64,000 nt of DNA, from NCBI RefSeq assembly GCF_009811315.1, contig NZ_BLID01000014.1, forward strand, positions 31,579 to 95,578, read 5' to 3'. Under the pieces are notes generated by a model. That model worked only from the letters and a program-made list of their open reading frames with translations. It was not told the DNA's origin and searched no databases. Both the position numbers and the translations under genes were made by a program. How positions within the stretch are numbered: the first letter of the stretch is position 1; each line of letters begins with the position of its first letter. Source of the DNA: Vibrio atypicus. Its GTDB lineage: Bacteria > Pseudomonadota > Gammaproteobacteria > Enterobacterales > Vibrionaceae. Shown one piece after another: positions 46,609 to 56,131 of the stretch.

Positions 46609-46886
46609 ACCACTAGGGTAGTGAATTCTGAATATCAGTAAGTATGAGATTCAACCGGTATATTGTGACCTTTATTAATCTTCTGGCTAGCTAAGGATGA
46701 TCAAAGTACTGTATGTGAAGGCTTTTGGACAAAAGTAAGTGTACCAATGGTTTTGCTAAAGTTAGAAAGCAAAGATTTAGTTTGGGTATAAGATTAACTG
46801 TATTAATCGTTAAGCGCAGAACACTTGATGACAAATTTTTTCTTCGTGAGATACTCAAAGAAATCAATTCCCCTTGAGCAACAGAA

Positions 46887-47669
46887 ATGTATGAATGTAT
46901 CCACCCTTATAACCTCACGTCATCCAATAATACAACAATATGGCGATACTTAGATTTTACAAAGTTTGCATCTTTGCTAGATACGGAAACACTGTTTTTT
47001 TGTCGATCAGATAAATTCGAAGACCCATTCGAAGGCGCAACATCCACATTAACGAGTTCCAAACGAATGAGTCGAATTGAGAAGCTGGTTGCAAACCACC
47101 CGATAGAAACTGACAAAGATGCATTCCGAGAACGATTAATCATTAATTATAAAAACAGGTATCATCTTAGAAAGCGAGTGGCTATAAACTGTTGGCATAA
47201 GAACGAATTTGAATCAGAGGCAATGTGGAAGCTATATGTTCCGTCAAAGGAAGGCATTGCTATAAGGACTAATATTGGGGCATTAACTTCCGCTTTAACG
47301 AAAGCACAGTCCTCGGAAAATGTTCACTTGGCTGATGTAAGGTACGTTGACTACGAAAACTACGAGTTTCAAGATCATGCTTCACTTGATCCATTCATAA
47401 CAAAGAGAGTTAGCTTCTCACACGAAAATGAATTTAGAGCTTTCATTGTGAGAGATCTTAGTGACATGAATTTACACATTGAGTTACATGAAAGCCCAAT
47501 TGAGCATGGCATTAATGTAAAGGTAGACCTAAATGAACTAATCCAAGATATATATATTTTTCCTACAGCCCCTGCGTGGTTTAAAAGCTTGGTAGTTTCA
47601 ATATGCGAAAAGTACAGTCTTAATTGTACTATTAATCATTCATCATTGAATAAAGATCCTGTGTTTTAA
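46887..47669 (+). CDS. DUF2971-family protein
   Basis: 260 residues with the family pattern: an early WRYLDFTKFASLLDTETLFFCRSDKFEDPFEGA, then CWHKNEFESEAMWKLYVPSKEGIAIRT, and KRVSFSHENEFRAF. DUF2971 proteins are frequent in defence islands and mobile elements; their function is unknown. It follows the two defence-type genes. Confidence 0.8.
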   Translation: MYECIHPYNLTSSNNTTIWRYLDFTKFASLLDTETLFFCRSDKFEDPFEGATSTLTSSKRMSRIEKLVANHPIETDKDAFRERLIINYKNRYHLRKRVAINCWHKNEFESEAMWKLYVPSKEGIAIRTNIGALTSALTKAQSSENVHLADVRYVDYENYEFQDHASLDPFITKRVSFSHENEFRAFIVRDLSDMNLHIELHESPIEHGINVKVDLNELIQDIYIFPTAPAWFKSLVVSICEKYSLNCTINHSSLNKDPVF

Positions 47670-48031
47670 GTAATCAGCCACCGATTTGATAGACACTATT
47701 TAGCTAGCCGTTGTTTATCAATATATGGATTGCTTCGGATAACTTATTGCAGGTCAAACTCGACTGAAGACAATGTACCAGAGTATTTGTTCTAACTCAC
47801 TTTGGGGCACTTCTGAGTTACGAAGTGCCAACTGTGAAGGTTCTGGACAAAAACGCGTTTCACTAAAAGCTCTGACCCGCTCAACTGATATTAGAAAAAG
47901 TATCTGAAACTTTAAACCTTAAAGGTTGATATGGAAGTGTTGAACAAGAAGTCTTAAATCTCTAATCAATCACTCGAGTATGGGTTAAGTCTTAAAGTGA
48001 TAGACGCCGAAAGCGTATTAATTTTCAGCCT
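47670..48031. other. Intergenic region with dispersed repeat copy
   Basis: No gene. It contains the first copy of a diverged repeat (about 47789-47915) and, at its right end, the left border of the IS200/IS605 remnant. Confidence 0.5.
47789..47915. repeat. Dispersed repeat, copy 1
   Basis: It begins TAACTCACTTTGGGGC, contains TGAGTTA as inverted partner of TAACTCA, and then GGACAAAAACGCG and AGAAAAAGTATCTGAAAC. It aligns with 55391-55515 over about 125 bases with many substitutions. Confidence 0.6.
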
Positions 48032-48456
48032 ACCACCTACTTCAGTTGGTGGTTATCATTCAGTTAGGTTTTGCCTGTAGTTCTACCCATGTTAAATGTC
48101 CTCTTGATTTTTAGCGAAGTCAAAAAAGGACGAATAACATGAGTAGATACAACCAAGCTTCCCACGTGTTCTGGAAATGTCAATATCACATAGTGTGGAC
48201 ACCTAAATATCGTTTTAGGCTCTTGAAGAACAACGTAGGCAAAGAAGTTTATCGGTACATAAATGTGTACTGTAATCAACTTGGATGTGGAGTCGTTGAA
48301 TTGACCGTTCAAATCGACCACGTCCACTTAGTTGTAAAAGTGCCGCCTAAGCTATCAATATCCAAGTTGATGGGCGTATTGAAAGGAAAAATAAGCTGTG
48401 GGTCAATCACTTTTGACAAAGGGGCTCACACAAAACCACCTTCTTTAGAAGGTGGT
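48032..48456 (+). mobile_element. Internally deleted IS200/IS605-type element
   Basis: The left end shows a subterminal imperfect hairpin ACCACCTAC-TTCA-GTTGGTGGT (48032-48053). The right end shows a perfect hairpin ACCACCTTC-TTTA-GAAGGTGGT (48435-48456). Between them lies only the 5' part of tnpA. Hairpin ends without terminal inverted repeats are typical of this family. Exact tips were not determined. Confidence 0.75.
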
Positions 48457-48468
48457 AATTTACAATAA
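48139..48468 (+). pseudogene. tnpA: Truncated IS200/IS605 transposase TnpA
   Basis: 109 codons. The start SRYNQASHVFWKCQYHIVWTPKYR and the HUH motif IDHVHLVV are typical of Y1 transposases. Homology stops after LMGVLKGK, where the protein should continue for 35-40 residues including the catalytic tyrosine. Instead the frame runs into the element's right end. It cannot catalyse transposition by itself. Confidence 0.85.
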
Positions 48469-48507
48469 CCAACAAAAGTCTTGGAAGTGTGTTAGACTGG
48501 TCGCTTA

Positions 48508-48541
48508 CCCTACCGCTTAGTAGGGACTTCTTTTCTTTTCC
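48508..48541 (+). terminator. Possible terminator upstream of the DUF1611 gene
   Basis: CCCTAC (48508-48513) and GTAGGG (48520-48525) followed by ACTTCTTTTCTTTT. Confidence 0.45.
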
Positions 48542-48599
48542 GAACTCACATCTCGGCACTCCTTAGTAGCCCCCCTAAGCCTTACTGCAGGCTTTAATT

Positions 48600-49805
48600 A
48601 TGTCAATTTCAACTAGAAAGTTAAGAAACATCTTTCAATTAACTAGAACCGAACATATAAGAAACGACCATAGCCCAACTCATCCGAAACCTTGGACGCC
48701 TCTTTGTCATAAAGTCAACCCGACGACGCCCACTGCAATTATTTACTGTGAAGGTAACTTTAATAACGCTGACGGAAAGACAGCTAATGGTTTGGTAAGG
48801 CATTCCCACAATTATCGCATTTTATCTGTCATTGATAGTGAGCTAGCTAACTTAGATTCCGGTGAAGTTCTTTATGGTACGAAAAATCATATTCCTATTG
48901 TGGCAAATATTGAAGAAGCCATTATTCAGGCAGAAACAGTTCCTGATTACTTTATTTTTGGGATAGCACCATCAAAAGGTTTTCTTTCAGATTCTGAAAA
49001 ACAAATTATTCTCGATGCTATGTCATTAAATATGAATATAGTGAATGGTTTACATGAGTTCTTAAATGATGACCCTGTTTTTCGTGAAGCTAGCTTAAAA
49101 AACAATGTTCATATACTTGATATTCGTAGACCCAAGAGCAAGGGAAAACTGCAATTATTTAGTGGCAAAATACACAGTGTTCAGTGTCCAAGAATTGCGA
49201 TAATGGGAACGGACTGCGCATTGGGGAAAAGAACGACTGCGACGATACTGGCGAATGAGTTAAGAAATAAGGGTCTCAATGTTGTTATGATAGCGACGGG
49301 ACAAACGGGCATTATACAAGGTGCACCTTATTGTGTGGCATTAGATGCAGTTCCCTCTCAATTTTGCGCTGGGGAGCTAGAAGCAGTAATTGTTAAAGCA
49401 TATGAAGCAGAGAATCCAGATATCATTATTATTGAAGGGCAGGGAGCACTGAGTCATCCTGCATTCTCTACCAGCTCGTTTATATTACGTGGTAGTTGTC
49501 CGACTAGTGTTATTCTACAACATGCACCTAAACGTATGTATCGCATAGATTTCCCAGATATGCCGATGCCTTCCGTTGCCTGTGAGATAAATCTCATAGA
49601 GGCGTTCTCCAATACTACAGTGATCGGGTTAACTTTGAATCATGAAGGGATGTCTTCAGATGAGATTATTTCCGAAATAAGTGTGTATTCTGCTGAGTTT
49701 GACCTACCTGTGACAGATCCATTATCTCAATCTAAAGAACAACTGCTTCAGATGGTATTGTCGACCTATCCTTTGTTAGAAAACAAAATATCAGAGCAAA
49801 GGTGA
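48600..49805 (+). CDS. DUF1611 protein, possible D-amino-acid N-acetyltransferase (DgcN type)
   Basis: 401 residues. A Rossmann-like N-terminal domain and a P-loop-like C-terminal domain with AIMGTDCALGKRTTA (near residue 200) and IIIEGQGALSHP (near 280). This is the full DUF1611 architecture. DUF1611 includes DgcN, reported to make N-acetyl-D-glutamate in marine bacteria. The stop overlaps the start of a racemase gene, which supports a D-amino-acid substrate. The exact substrate is unknown. Confidence 0.75.
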   Translation: MSISTRKLRNIFQLTRTEHIRNDHSPTHPKPWTPLCHKVNPTTPTAIIYCEGNFNNADGKTANGLVRHSHNYRILSVIDSELANLDSGEVLYGTKNHIPIVANIEEAIIQAETVPDYFIFGIAPSKGFLSDSEKQIILDAMSLNMNIVNGLHEFLNDDPVFREASLKNNVHILDIRRPKSKGKLQLFSGKIHSVQCPRIAIMGTDCALGKRTTATILANELRNKGLNVVMIATGQTGIIQGAPYCVALDAVPSQFCAGELEAVIVKAYEAENPDIIIIEGQGALSHPAFSTSSFILRGSCPTSVILQHAPKRMYRIDFPDMPMPSVACEINLIEAFSNTTVIGLTLNHEGMSSDEIISEISVYSAEFDLPVTDPLSQSKEQLLQMVLSTYPLLENKISEQR

Positions 49806-50914
49806 GTTACCCGAAGTTAAATATTGACTGTTCAAAAATTCACCATAACGCCAAGTTTCTTATTGAAACACTGGCTTTAAAAAATGTCTCAGTCACACCA
49901 GTTACAAAGTCCTGTTTAGGTCATCCTATCATTGCGCACATTCTGGTTGATGCTGGAGCAAGTATGCTTGCTGATTCTAGAGTGGAAAATATACAAAGAA
50001 TGACACATTGTGGGGTTGCTGTTCCGAAAATATTAATACGCACTCCAATGCTGAGTCAGATTGCGAGTGTGGTGGCGTATTGTGACATCAGTCTGAATAC
50101 TGAAGTTCAAGTTATTCAACGGCTCTCTCGTGTAGCAAAACGAGCAAATACTAAACACGGTGTGATAATAATGGTTGAGCTTGGAGATTTGAGAGAAGGT
50201 GTTATGCCATGTCGCGTCATTAATTTCATACGTGAGATCATTCTATTACCCAATATAGTTATCAAAGGGATAGGGGCGAATCTTACGTGTCGCTACGGTG
50301 TTGCTCCTGATGATAAAAAGATGAGGCTTCTTTCTGATCTTGCAGACGGTATTGAAGCAGTTTTTGGTATTAGTCTTGAGATTATTTCAGGTGGAAACTC
50401 ATCTTCAATCAATTGGGTTCTAGCTCATGAGGGGAAAACTCGAGTCAACAACTTGCGACTCGGAGAAGCAATATTCTTAGGCTGTGTCCCTGTAGAGCAG
50501 AATTCAATCAAAGGGTTACACACCGATGCGATTACGTTAACTGCTGAGGTGATCGAAGCTAAAATTAAACCTTCTTTGCCATGGGGGAATCGAGGGGGCA
50601 ATGCATTTGGTGAAAGGGAAATACTCCAAGACCGCGGAGCTGTTTCGCAAGCAATTCTCGCCTTAGGTCGTCAAGATGTTTGTGTGACGGGACTTAACGC
50701 TCCTTATGATATGAACATTTTGTCGTCAAGCAGTGATCACTTGATACTCGAAAGTTCCCAAACGCCCTTAACCGTTGGAACGAAAGTTCAATTCACTCTC
50801 GATTACAGTGCATTTTTGTCGGCTATGTCATCCAACTCAATGCATAAAGTTTTTCATAATTATAACTCTAGAAATAGTTCAAGAGGGAGTGTTTTTCTTG
50901 AATCAACATCGTAA
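49802..50914 (+). CDS. Alanine/ornithine-racemase-family PLP enzyme
   Basis: 370 residues from a GTG that overlaps the upstream stop (GTGA). An alanine-racemase N-terminal barrel has the PLP lysine in VTKSCLGHP (about residue 37), the phosphate-binding ISGGNSSSI, and NNLRLGEAIFLG, as in ornithine/amino-acid racemases. With the DUF1611 protein it probably forms a racemase plus acetyltransferase pathway. Substrate is not predictable from sequence alone. Confidence 0.8.
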   Translation: MSYPKLNIDCSKIHHNAKFLIETLALKNVSVTPVTKSCLGHPIIAHILVDAGASMLADSRVENIQRMTHCGVAVPKILIRTPMLSQIASVVAYCDISLNTEVQVIQRLSRVAKRANTKHGVIIMVELGDLREGVMPCRVINFIREIILLPNIVIKGIGANLTCRYGVAPDDKKMRLLSDLADGIEAVFGISLEIISGGNSSSINWVLAHEGKTRVNNLRLGEAIFLGCVPVEQNSIKGLHTDAITLTAEVIEAKIKPSLPWGNRGGNAFGEREILQDRGAVSQAILALGRQDVCVTGLNAPYDMNILSSSSDHLILESSQTPLTVGTKVQFTLDYSAFLSAMSSNSMHKVFHNYNSRNSSRGSVFLESTS

Positions 50915-51275
50915 TACATTCGTACTATTTATCATCATTCTGCTGAACGGTTGTTTATCAAATCAAATGTTACCAAATGAGTTATCTGATTATAGAGCAA
51001 CGATTATTTCAAGCCGACTCCCACAAAAAATAGGAGCATTAACACTAGTACAAGCCAAGTCAGATGCGAATAACATTTCTCTTATTTTTACCAAAAGCAA
51101 ATTTGTTGATATGGATAGTCTAGTTGAGCAAGTCGCTATCGAATTTTGTGAGAAAGAGGAAACTAGATATCTATTGAAACGTGGTATTTCTTATCGAATT
51201 ATAACGTTAGATTCCAGTAATAAAGTAGATAGCCTCAATTCCATCTCTTTAAACACATGTATTAATGATGAATGA
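50898..51275 (+). CDS. Small lipoprotein, unknown
   Basis: 125 residues if it starts at TTG 50898, with GAGGGAG upstream. A short signal ends in the lipobox LLNGC. The longer frame from 50775 runs inside the racemase gene and has no ribosome site. The mature part ends in a region with two cysteines. It overlaps the racemase gene by 17 bases, so it may be co-expressed. Confidence 0.55.
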   Translation: MNQHRNTFVLFIIILLNGCLSNQMLPNELSDYRATIISSRLPQKIGALTLVQAKSDANNISLIFTKSKFVDMDSLVEQVAIEFCEKEETRYLLKRGISYRIITLDSSNKVDSLNSISLNTCINDE

Positions 51276-51603
51276 ACAAATAGATACTAGCAAACATTCA
51301 ATTGGGGTTATCTTTGAAGCTGCTTAAGACATGGTTTTGTTTAGATAGAAAACGCAGAACCTGCTATTTCGATCATTGAATGAGCCTATCCATTACTTGA
51401 ATTATTAAAAACGGCAATAGAAGGGAAATGTGACGTTATGTGGGAAACAATGTAGTTCATAATAATTGAGCCTTTTCTCTTCAATATATCAATCAATAGA
51501 GTATATGCTGATTTCTTAAATATTCACTATCTATCCTGTTATTCTAGATGTGAGTAGTTATTTATTTTACGTCCTATTTGATAGGTTGGAATAACAAGAA
51601 TTC
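51276..51603. other. Intergenic region between convergent operons
   Basis: AT-rich. I see no gene, hairpin terminator or repeat that I can support. Confidence 0.5.
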
Positions 51604-52947
51604 TCAAGCACCTTTCTGTTTTTCTTTAACAGAAAAATACCGAATAAAGATGATGCCGATAAAAGCCGAAACCATAGACGCTAAGAAGATGCCTAATTTC
51701 GCAGCATTAATTTGGGTAGGGTCATAAGCTAATTCTGCTATGAACAATGCCATAGTAAAACCAATGCCAGCTAACATCCCTCCCCCTATAATCATTCCCC
51801 AATTCAAGTTCTCAGGTAATATTGCGATTTTAAGTCGGACGGCAATCCAACTAAACAAGGCAATACCTATTGGCTTACCAAAAACAAAACCTAAAAATAT
51901 AGCAAGCGTGATTGGAGAAGTTAAATTCGCCGCAGTTAGCGAAACTCCCGCGTTGGAAAGAGCAAACAGCGGTAACACGACAAACCCAACCCAAGGATGA
52001 AGTAACATTTCCAGCCGCTCAACTGGCGAAAGAGTTTCGCGCGCAGCCGCTGCAGCGGTTCTTAACGTCTCTCCTTCTGCTTTATCGCCATTCCATTGTT
52101 CCATAGTGGAAGATGACACTACGGTATCCATAATTATGGAAAGATGCTCCTTACTCATCCACTTATTTGTAGGGGTGAGTAAGCCGAGAATCACTCCGGT
52201 GATTGTAGGATGTATGCCAGACATATCGATGGCTATCCATATCATTCCTCCAACAATAGAAAAGAGTACTATACTGCGGATCCCTAAAAAGCTCATAAGC
52301 CGAACAATAATAAACCCTAACAAGGCATAAAGTAAGGACATCCAGTTAACATTATCTCCATAGCCAATAGCAACAACAAAGATCGCGCCGATATCATCTA
52401 CCACAGCCATTGATAGCATGAATATACGCAAGCTGCTTGGAATGCTTCGTCCTAAGAGCGCTAGGCACCCGATCACAAATGCGGTATCTGTAGCCATGAC
52501 TGTGCCCCAACCATGTTGCCCTGATTCACCAAACTGTATAAGAAAATAGAAAAGAGGAGGCACTAACATGCCCCCAAGAGCAGCTGCAATAGACAAAATC
52601 GCTAATCTAGGGTTCCGAAGTTCTCCTAGCACTAACTCACGCTTGAGTTCCAAGGCAATGAGAAAGAAAAATAAGGTCATTCCTACGTCATTGATCCATT
52701 TGTGTAATGACCGTTCAAACACTAAATCACCAACAGTAACCCCTACCGACATCTGCCAAAAGCGAGTAAACGATTCACTTAAATTTGAGTTGGCTAGTGA
52801 AATGGCAACTAACGTTGAAACAAATAGTACAATACCTGCTGCAGATTCAATATGTATAAAACGATATATTGGTTGAGAGATCCAATCAATATACCCTTTG
52901 GGTAGGCGAGTTAGATTGGTTGGTGTTATTTTTTCTCTTTTACTCAT
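51604..52947 (-). CDS. nhaA: NhaA Na+/H+ antiporter
   Basis: 447 residues, longer than E. coli NhaA (388). Membrane segments run through the whole protein. The ion-binding segment is intact: MATDTAFVIG and MAVVDDIGAIFVVA with the paired aspartates (about 176-200). It exchanges sodium for protons. The start overlaps the hflC stop by 4 bases, so it is the last gene of an hflK-hflC-nhaA operon. Confidence 0.92.
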   Translation of the reverse strand: MSKREKITPTNLTRLPKGYIDWISQPIYRFIHIESAAGIVLFVSTLVAISLANSNLSESFTRFWQMSVGVTVGDLVFERSLHKWINDVGMTLFFFLIALELKRELVLGELRNPRLAILSIAAALGGMLVPPLFYFLIQFGESGQHGWGTVMATDTAFVIGCLALLGRSIPSSLRIFMLSMAVVDDIGAIFVVAIGYGDNVNWMSLLYALLGFIIVRLMSFLGIRSIVLFSIVGGMIWIAIDMSGIHPTITGVILGLLTPTNKWMSKEHLSIIMDTVVSSSTMEQWNGDKAEGETLRTAAAAARETLSPVERLEMLLHPWVGFVVLPLFALSNAGVSLTAANLTSPITLAIFLGFVFGKPIGIALFSWIAVRLKIAILPENLNWGMIIGGGMLAGIGFTMALFIAELAYDPTQINAAKLGIFLASMVSAFIGIIFIRYFSVKEKQKGA

Positions 52948-53933
52948 TGTTTTTCAACTGTGATATTTTGATTTCTATCAATACCATTAAGAAACATGAA
53001 TAAGTCACTATTAGTAGACAAAACAAGCGTTGTGTTCTCTGAAATAACGGTCGAGTAAGATTGCATCGTACGTGTGAATTCATAAAATTGTCTTGTTTCA
53101 GGATTTTTATTGTAAGCTGATGAATAAATTTCGGCGGCTTTAGCGTCAGCTTGTCCCCGAATCTCTTCGACTTCACGATAGGCCTCGGATTGAATCTTAT
53201 CCAAGTCTCTTACTCTATCACCTCGAATCCTCGCAGCCTCCCCATTTCCTTCGGATAAAAAACGTTCTGCAATTTGACGACGTTCACTAATCATTCGCTC
53301 ATAAATTTTAGGGCGAACACTTTCATTGTAATTAATACGTTTAAATCTAATGTCGAGCAACTCAATTCCAAAGATTTTTATTTTTTCTGACGCTGCAGAG
53401 AATATTTCTTGCTCTACAAATTGGCGACCTTTTTGGATAGGAACTAAGGCGCCTATTTTCAGCTCTCTTTCAGCCTCACTCAATAATGGATCTCGTAATG
53501 GTTTGCGATTTTTATTAGTACGTATTATTTCGATCAATTCATGTTTTGCTACAGCATTTCGTGTCTCACTACCCAAAATGTCGTCTAGTCGAGATTGTGC
53601 ACTGCGTTCATCTTTGAGACGTAAAAAGTATTGAAGCGGGTCAATTATTCGCCATCGAGCAAACAAGTCTACAGAAATATACAGTTTATCTTTTGTTGGC
53701 ATGTCGGAAGGGCGACCATCCCATTCCAACACTCGTTTGTCGATAGTATTAATTTCTTGAATATACGGTACTTTTATTTTTAATCCAGCATTAACAATAG
53801 GTTTCCCTATTGGCTTTCCAAACTGAGTGATAATAACCTGTTGAACCTCACTTACTGTGTAAAGAGCGTTATATACACTAAAAGATGTACCTAAAATCAA
53901 TGCGGCTATGACCCCTTTTTTAATCAATTTCAT
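52944..53933 (-). CDS. hflC: HflC-like membrane protein (SPFH/band 7)
   Basis: 329 residues. One N-terminal membrane segment, then the band-7 domain (VQQVIITQFGKPIGKPIVNAGL; LYISVDLFARWRIIDP) and a charged coiled coil (RIRGDRVRDLDKIQSEAYREVEEIRGQADAKAAEIY), which is the HflC hallmark. With HflK it forms a ring around the FtsH protease. It lies between hflK and nhaA with 4-base overlaps on both sides. Confidence 0.9.
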   Translation of the reverse strand: MKLIKKGVIAALILGTSFSVYNALYTVSEVQQVIITQFGKPIGKPIVNAGLKIKVPYIQEINTIDKRVLEWDGRPSDMPTKDKLYISVDLFARWRIIDPLQYFLRLKDERSAQSRLDDILGSETRNAVAKHELIEIIRTNKNRKPLRDPLLSEAERELKIGALVPIQKGRQFVEQEIFSAASEKIKIFGIELLDIRFKRINYNESVRPKIYERMISERRQIAERFLSEGNGEAARIRGDRVRDLDKIQSEAYREVEEIRGQADAKAAEIYSSAYNKNPETRQFYEFTRTMQSYSTVISENTTLVLSTNSDLFMFLNGIDRNQNITVEKQ

Positions 53934-54994
53934 CTAGGCTCTCCTTGTGTGTCGTTGAGATTGAGCAAAGGCAGAATATTGTTTGCTCGTTCATCAATGA
54001 TAATTTTGGTACGAATATTAGGTAACACAGCCTGCATTGTTTCTAAATAAATTCTACGTTTAGTTACTTCTGGGGCTTTAACATACTCGAACAGTAATGC
54101 ATTGAAGCGAACCGTATCTCCCTTAGCTTCATTGATGCGTTTTAAGCGATAACCATCAGCTTCTCTGATCCGTTGATCTTTTTCACCTAAAGCTAAAGGG
54201 ATCACTTTATTGTAATCTCGGCGAGCTTCGTTTATGAGCTTTTCTTTCTCCTGTTGGGCTTGGTTCACCTCATTAAACGATGCCTGTACAGGTTGAGGAG
54301 GGTTAATGTTTTTTAACTGAACTTGGTCAATTCTGATCCCTAAAGCATATTTTGTAACGAGCTCTTGCATTTTTGAGAGCGCTTCAGACTCAATTTCTTG
54401 CCGACCAATTGTGATCACTTCATCCACAGTTCTATCACCCACCACTTCACGCATTACGGATTCAGAAACATATCGAAGGGTTTCACTAGGCTCTCGAACT
54501 TCGAACAAAAACTTGATGGGATCGGATATTCGATATTGCACCACCCATTCGACGAGAGCGGCATTTAAATCACCTGTAACCATTTGTGTTTCTTGACGTC
54601 GAGTGTTTATTCTCGGGCTTTGGTTAGGATTTTTTGCCATGGGTGTTATGAACCCAAACTCCTGCTTTAGCTGTCGTTTCACAGGTATGATTTCAGCCGT
54701 ATCAATGCCAAGTGGCATCTTGAGATGAAGCCCTGCAGGAACAATATGGACATATTTACCAAAGCGTTGTATCACGGCAACAGAATCGCTTGGTACCGTG
54801 TAAAAACACGTCCAGAATATGATTGTTAAAAAGAAAATAAAAAGAGGGATTAAAAAGCTTGAATTCCTTCCGCCTGGAAGCATTTTCTTTAAGTGATGGA
54901 GAATAGTATAAAATACCTCACCCAAGTTAGGAGGATCTTGTTTTCCTCCACCCCAAGGGCTACCTGAAGGTTGGTTATGATGGAGCATGAGCAT
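53930..54994 (-). CDS. hflK: HflK-like membrane protein (SPFH/band 7)
   Basis: 354 residues, shorter than E. coli HflK (419) because of a shorter N-terminal tail, though SPWGGGKQDPPNL is kept. One membrane segment (about 45-65), the band-7 domain with IQRFGKYVHIVPAGLHLKMPLGI, and a coiled coil follow. It is the first gene of the operon; an internal ATG 6 bases downstream is an equal start candidate. Confidence 0.9.
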   Translation of the reverse strand: MLMLHHNQPSGSPWGGGKQDPPNLGEVFYTILHHLKKMLPGGRNSSFLIPLFIFFLTIIFWTCFYTVPSDSVAVIQRFGKYVHIVPAGLHLKMPLGIDTAEIIPVKRQLKQEFGFITPMAKNPNQSPRINTRRQETQMVTGDLNAALVEWVVQYRISDPIKFLFEVREPSETLRYVSESVMREVVGDRTVDEVITIGRQEIESEALSKMQELVTKYALGIRIDQVQLKNINPPQPVQASFNEVNQAQQEKEKLINEARRDYNKVIPLALGEKDQRIREADGYRLKRINEAKGDTVRFNALLFEYVKAPEVTKRRIYLETMQAVLPNIRTKIIIDERANNILPLLNLNDTQGEPR

Positions 54995-55525
54995 GCCCTC
55001 CGGCTATAGGCGAACAAATTTTCACCTATTCTATATTTATACATTGGGGGGGGACATCGAATTAACAAGGGTATCTTTTTTTTAATTTGAGATATTTACT
55101 TAAGACTGATAGAGGTTAACTGATCTATTCATCGATGGTGGCGATTCAATACTTCCTAAAATAAAACCTGTTCAATAAAATGTTGAACTAAAACAGTAAG
55201 TAAACTTAAAAGTGACCAAAAACGAAGTAGTACTAGAAACGCTCGAGAGGTATAATCTCGATTTCTGCATCTAAAAACACAGTGAAGGGTGTTTACTGTC
55301 TGTTTGAGTAACAGAGATACGGCCTAATATTTTGTCTTTCACATTAATTAATGTATTGTAAAGTCCGCTGATTACCTAGTCATTAATACTAGACGTAACT
55401 CATTTCGGGGCAATTCTGAGTTAGCCTCACCAGCTAGCTCAGGCTTGGACAGAAGCACGTTAGATTTTAAGGTATAACGCGCTCGATATAGATTAGAAGA
55501 AGTATCTTGAAACCTTAAACGCTTA
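54995..55525. other. hflK upstream region and left border of the cassette array
   Basis: No gene. The right part contains copy 2 of a dispersed repeat. No typical attC site is visible here, so this marks the distal end of the cassette array. Confidence 0.5.
55391..55515. repeat. Dispersed repeat, copy 2, at the end of the cassette array
   Basis: TAACTCATTTCGGGGCAATTC then TGAGTTA, TTGGACAGAAGCACG and AGAAGAAGTATCTTGAAACC align with copy 1 at 47789-47915. It ends about 10 bases from the stop of the outermost cassette gene. Confidence 0.6.
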
Positions 55526-56014
55526 TTAGCTATGTTTTTCCAATACCCCTCGGAGTTTAGCTATCGCATGCTGACTGTAGACTTTAATGCCATTACGCTC
55601 TAACAATGCAGTAGCTACCCCTGCGCCATCGATTTTAATCCCGTTAAATGTGCCATCATAAATTTTTGAACTGCCACAGGAAGGGCTGCCTTCTGCAAGA
55701 ATCGCGTACTTTATTTGCTGGTTTTTGCAAAGTTCCAAAGCCTTCTCTGCCCCACTTACAAATTGTTTAGTAACATCGATGCCATCATTTCCAACAACGT
55801 TTGCCAAACCATCCAGCACATCAACTCCTTTACCAATAACAATTTCAGCAGGTGCTCTAGGAATAGGTAAACCTGCTGATACTTCGGGGCAAAAGATCAC
55901 TAGTTCTGTGTATGACTTTAACCAGAGTAACTCAGACTCTGGGATTGATAAACAGCTCGCATTGTATCTAACGTTGTTTCCAACTAAACATGAACTAACG
56001 AGAACTTTTGCCAC
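55526..56014 (-). CDS. DUF523 / TudS-type 2-thiouracil desulfurase-like protein
   Basis: 162 residues, a complete DUF523 protein with SSCLVG (C9), C21 and LAEGSPSCGS (cysteine near 113). These three cysteines bind an iron-sulfur cluster in TudS, which removes sulfur from thiouracil. It is the outermost recognisable cassette gene. Confidence 0.85.
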   Translation of the reverse strand: MAKVLVSSCLVGNNVRYNASCLSIPESELLWLKSYTELVIFCPEVSAGLPIPRAPAEIVIGKGVDVLDGLANVVGNDGIDVTKQFVSGAEKALELCKNQQIKYAILAEGSPSCGSSKIYDGTFNGIKIDGAGVATALLERNGIKVYSQHAIAKLRGVLEKHS

Positions 56015-56040
56015 AAGAACTCCTTTATATACGAGAAATA

Positions 56041-56124
56041 GCTAACGTCGCATTGAGGTGTGAGCGACGTTTGGCTATACCTGAGCGAAGTGAAAACGCC
56101 AAGCGTTGCGAATCATGTTAGTGC
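56041..56124 (-). repeat. attC site 1
   Basis: The minus strand runs from GCACTAAC to CGACGTTAGC with the shared arms GATTCGCAACGCTTGGCG and CGCTCACACCTCAAT. It is the attC of the ClbS/DfsB cassette, shorter than most others here. Confidence 0.8.
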
Positions 56125-56131
56125 GTACTTT

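Noticed and set aside
55440..55540. attC site for the outermost (DUF523) cassette
   Set aside because: Short resemblance (TATAACGC and AAACGCTTATTAGC), but the paired arms seen in the other sites are missing and the sequence is shared with a repeat at 47.8 kb.
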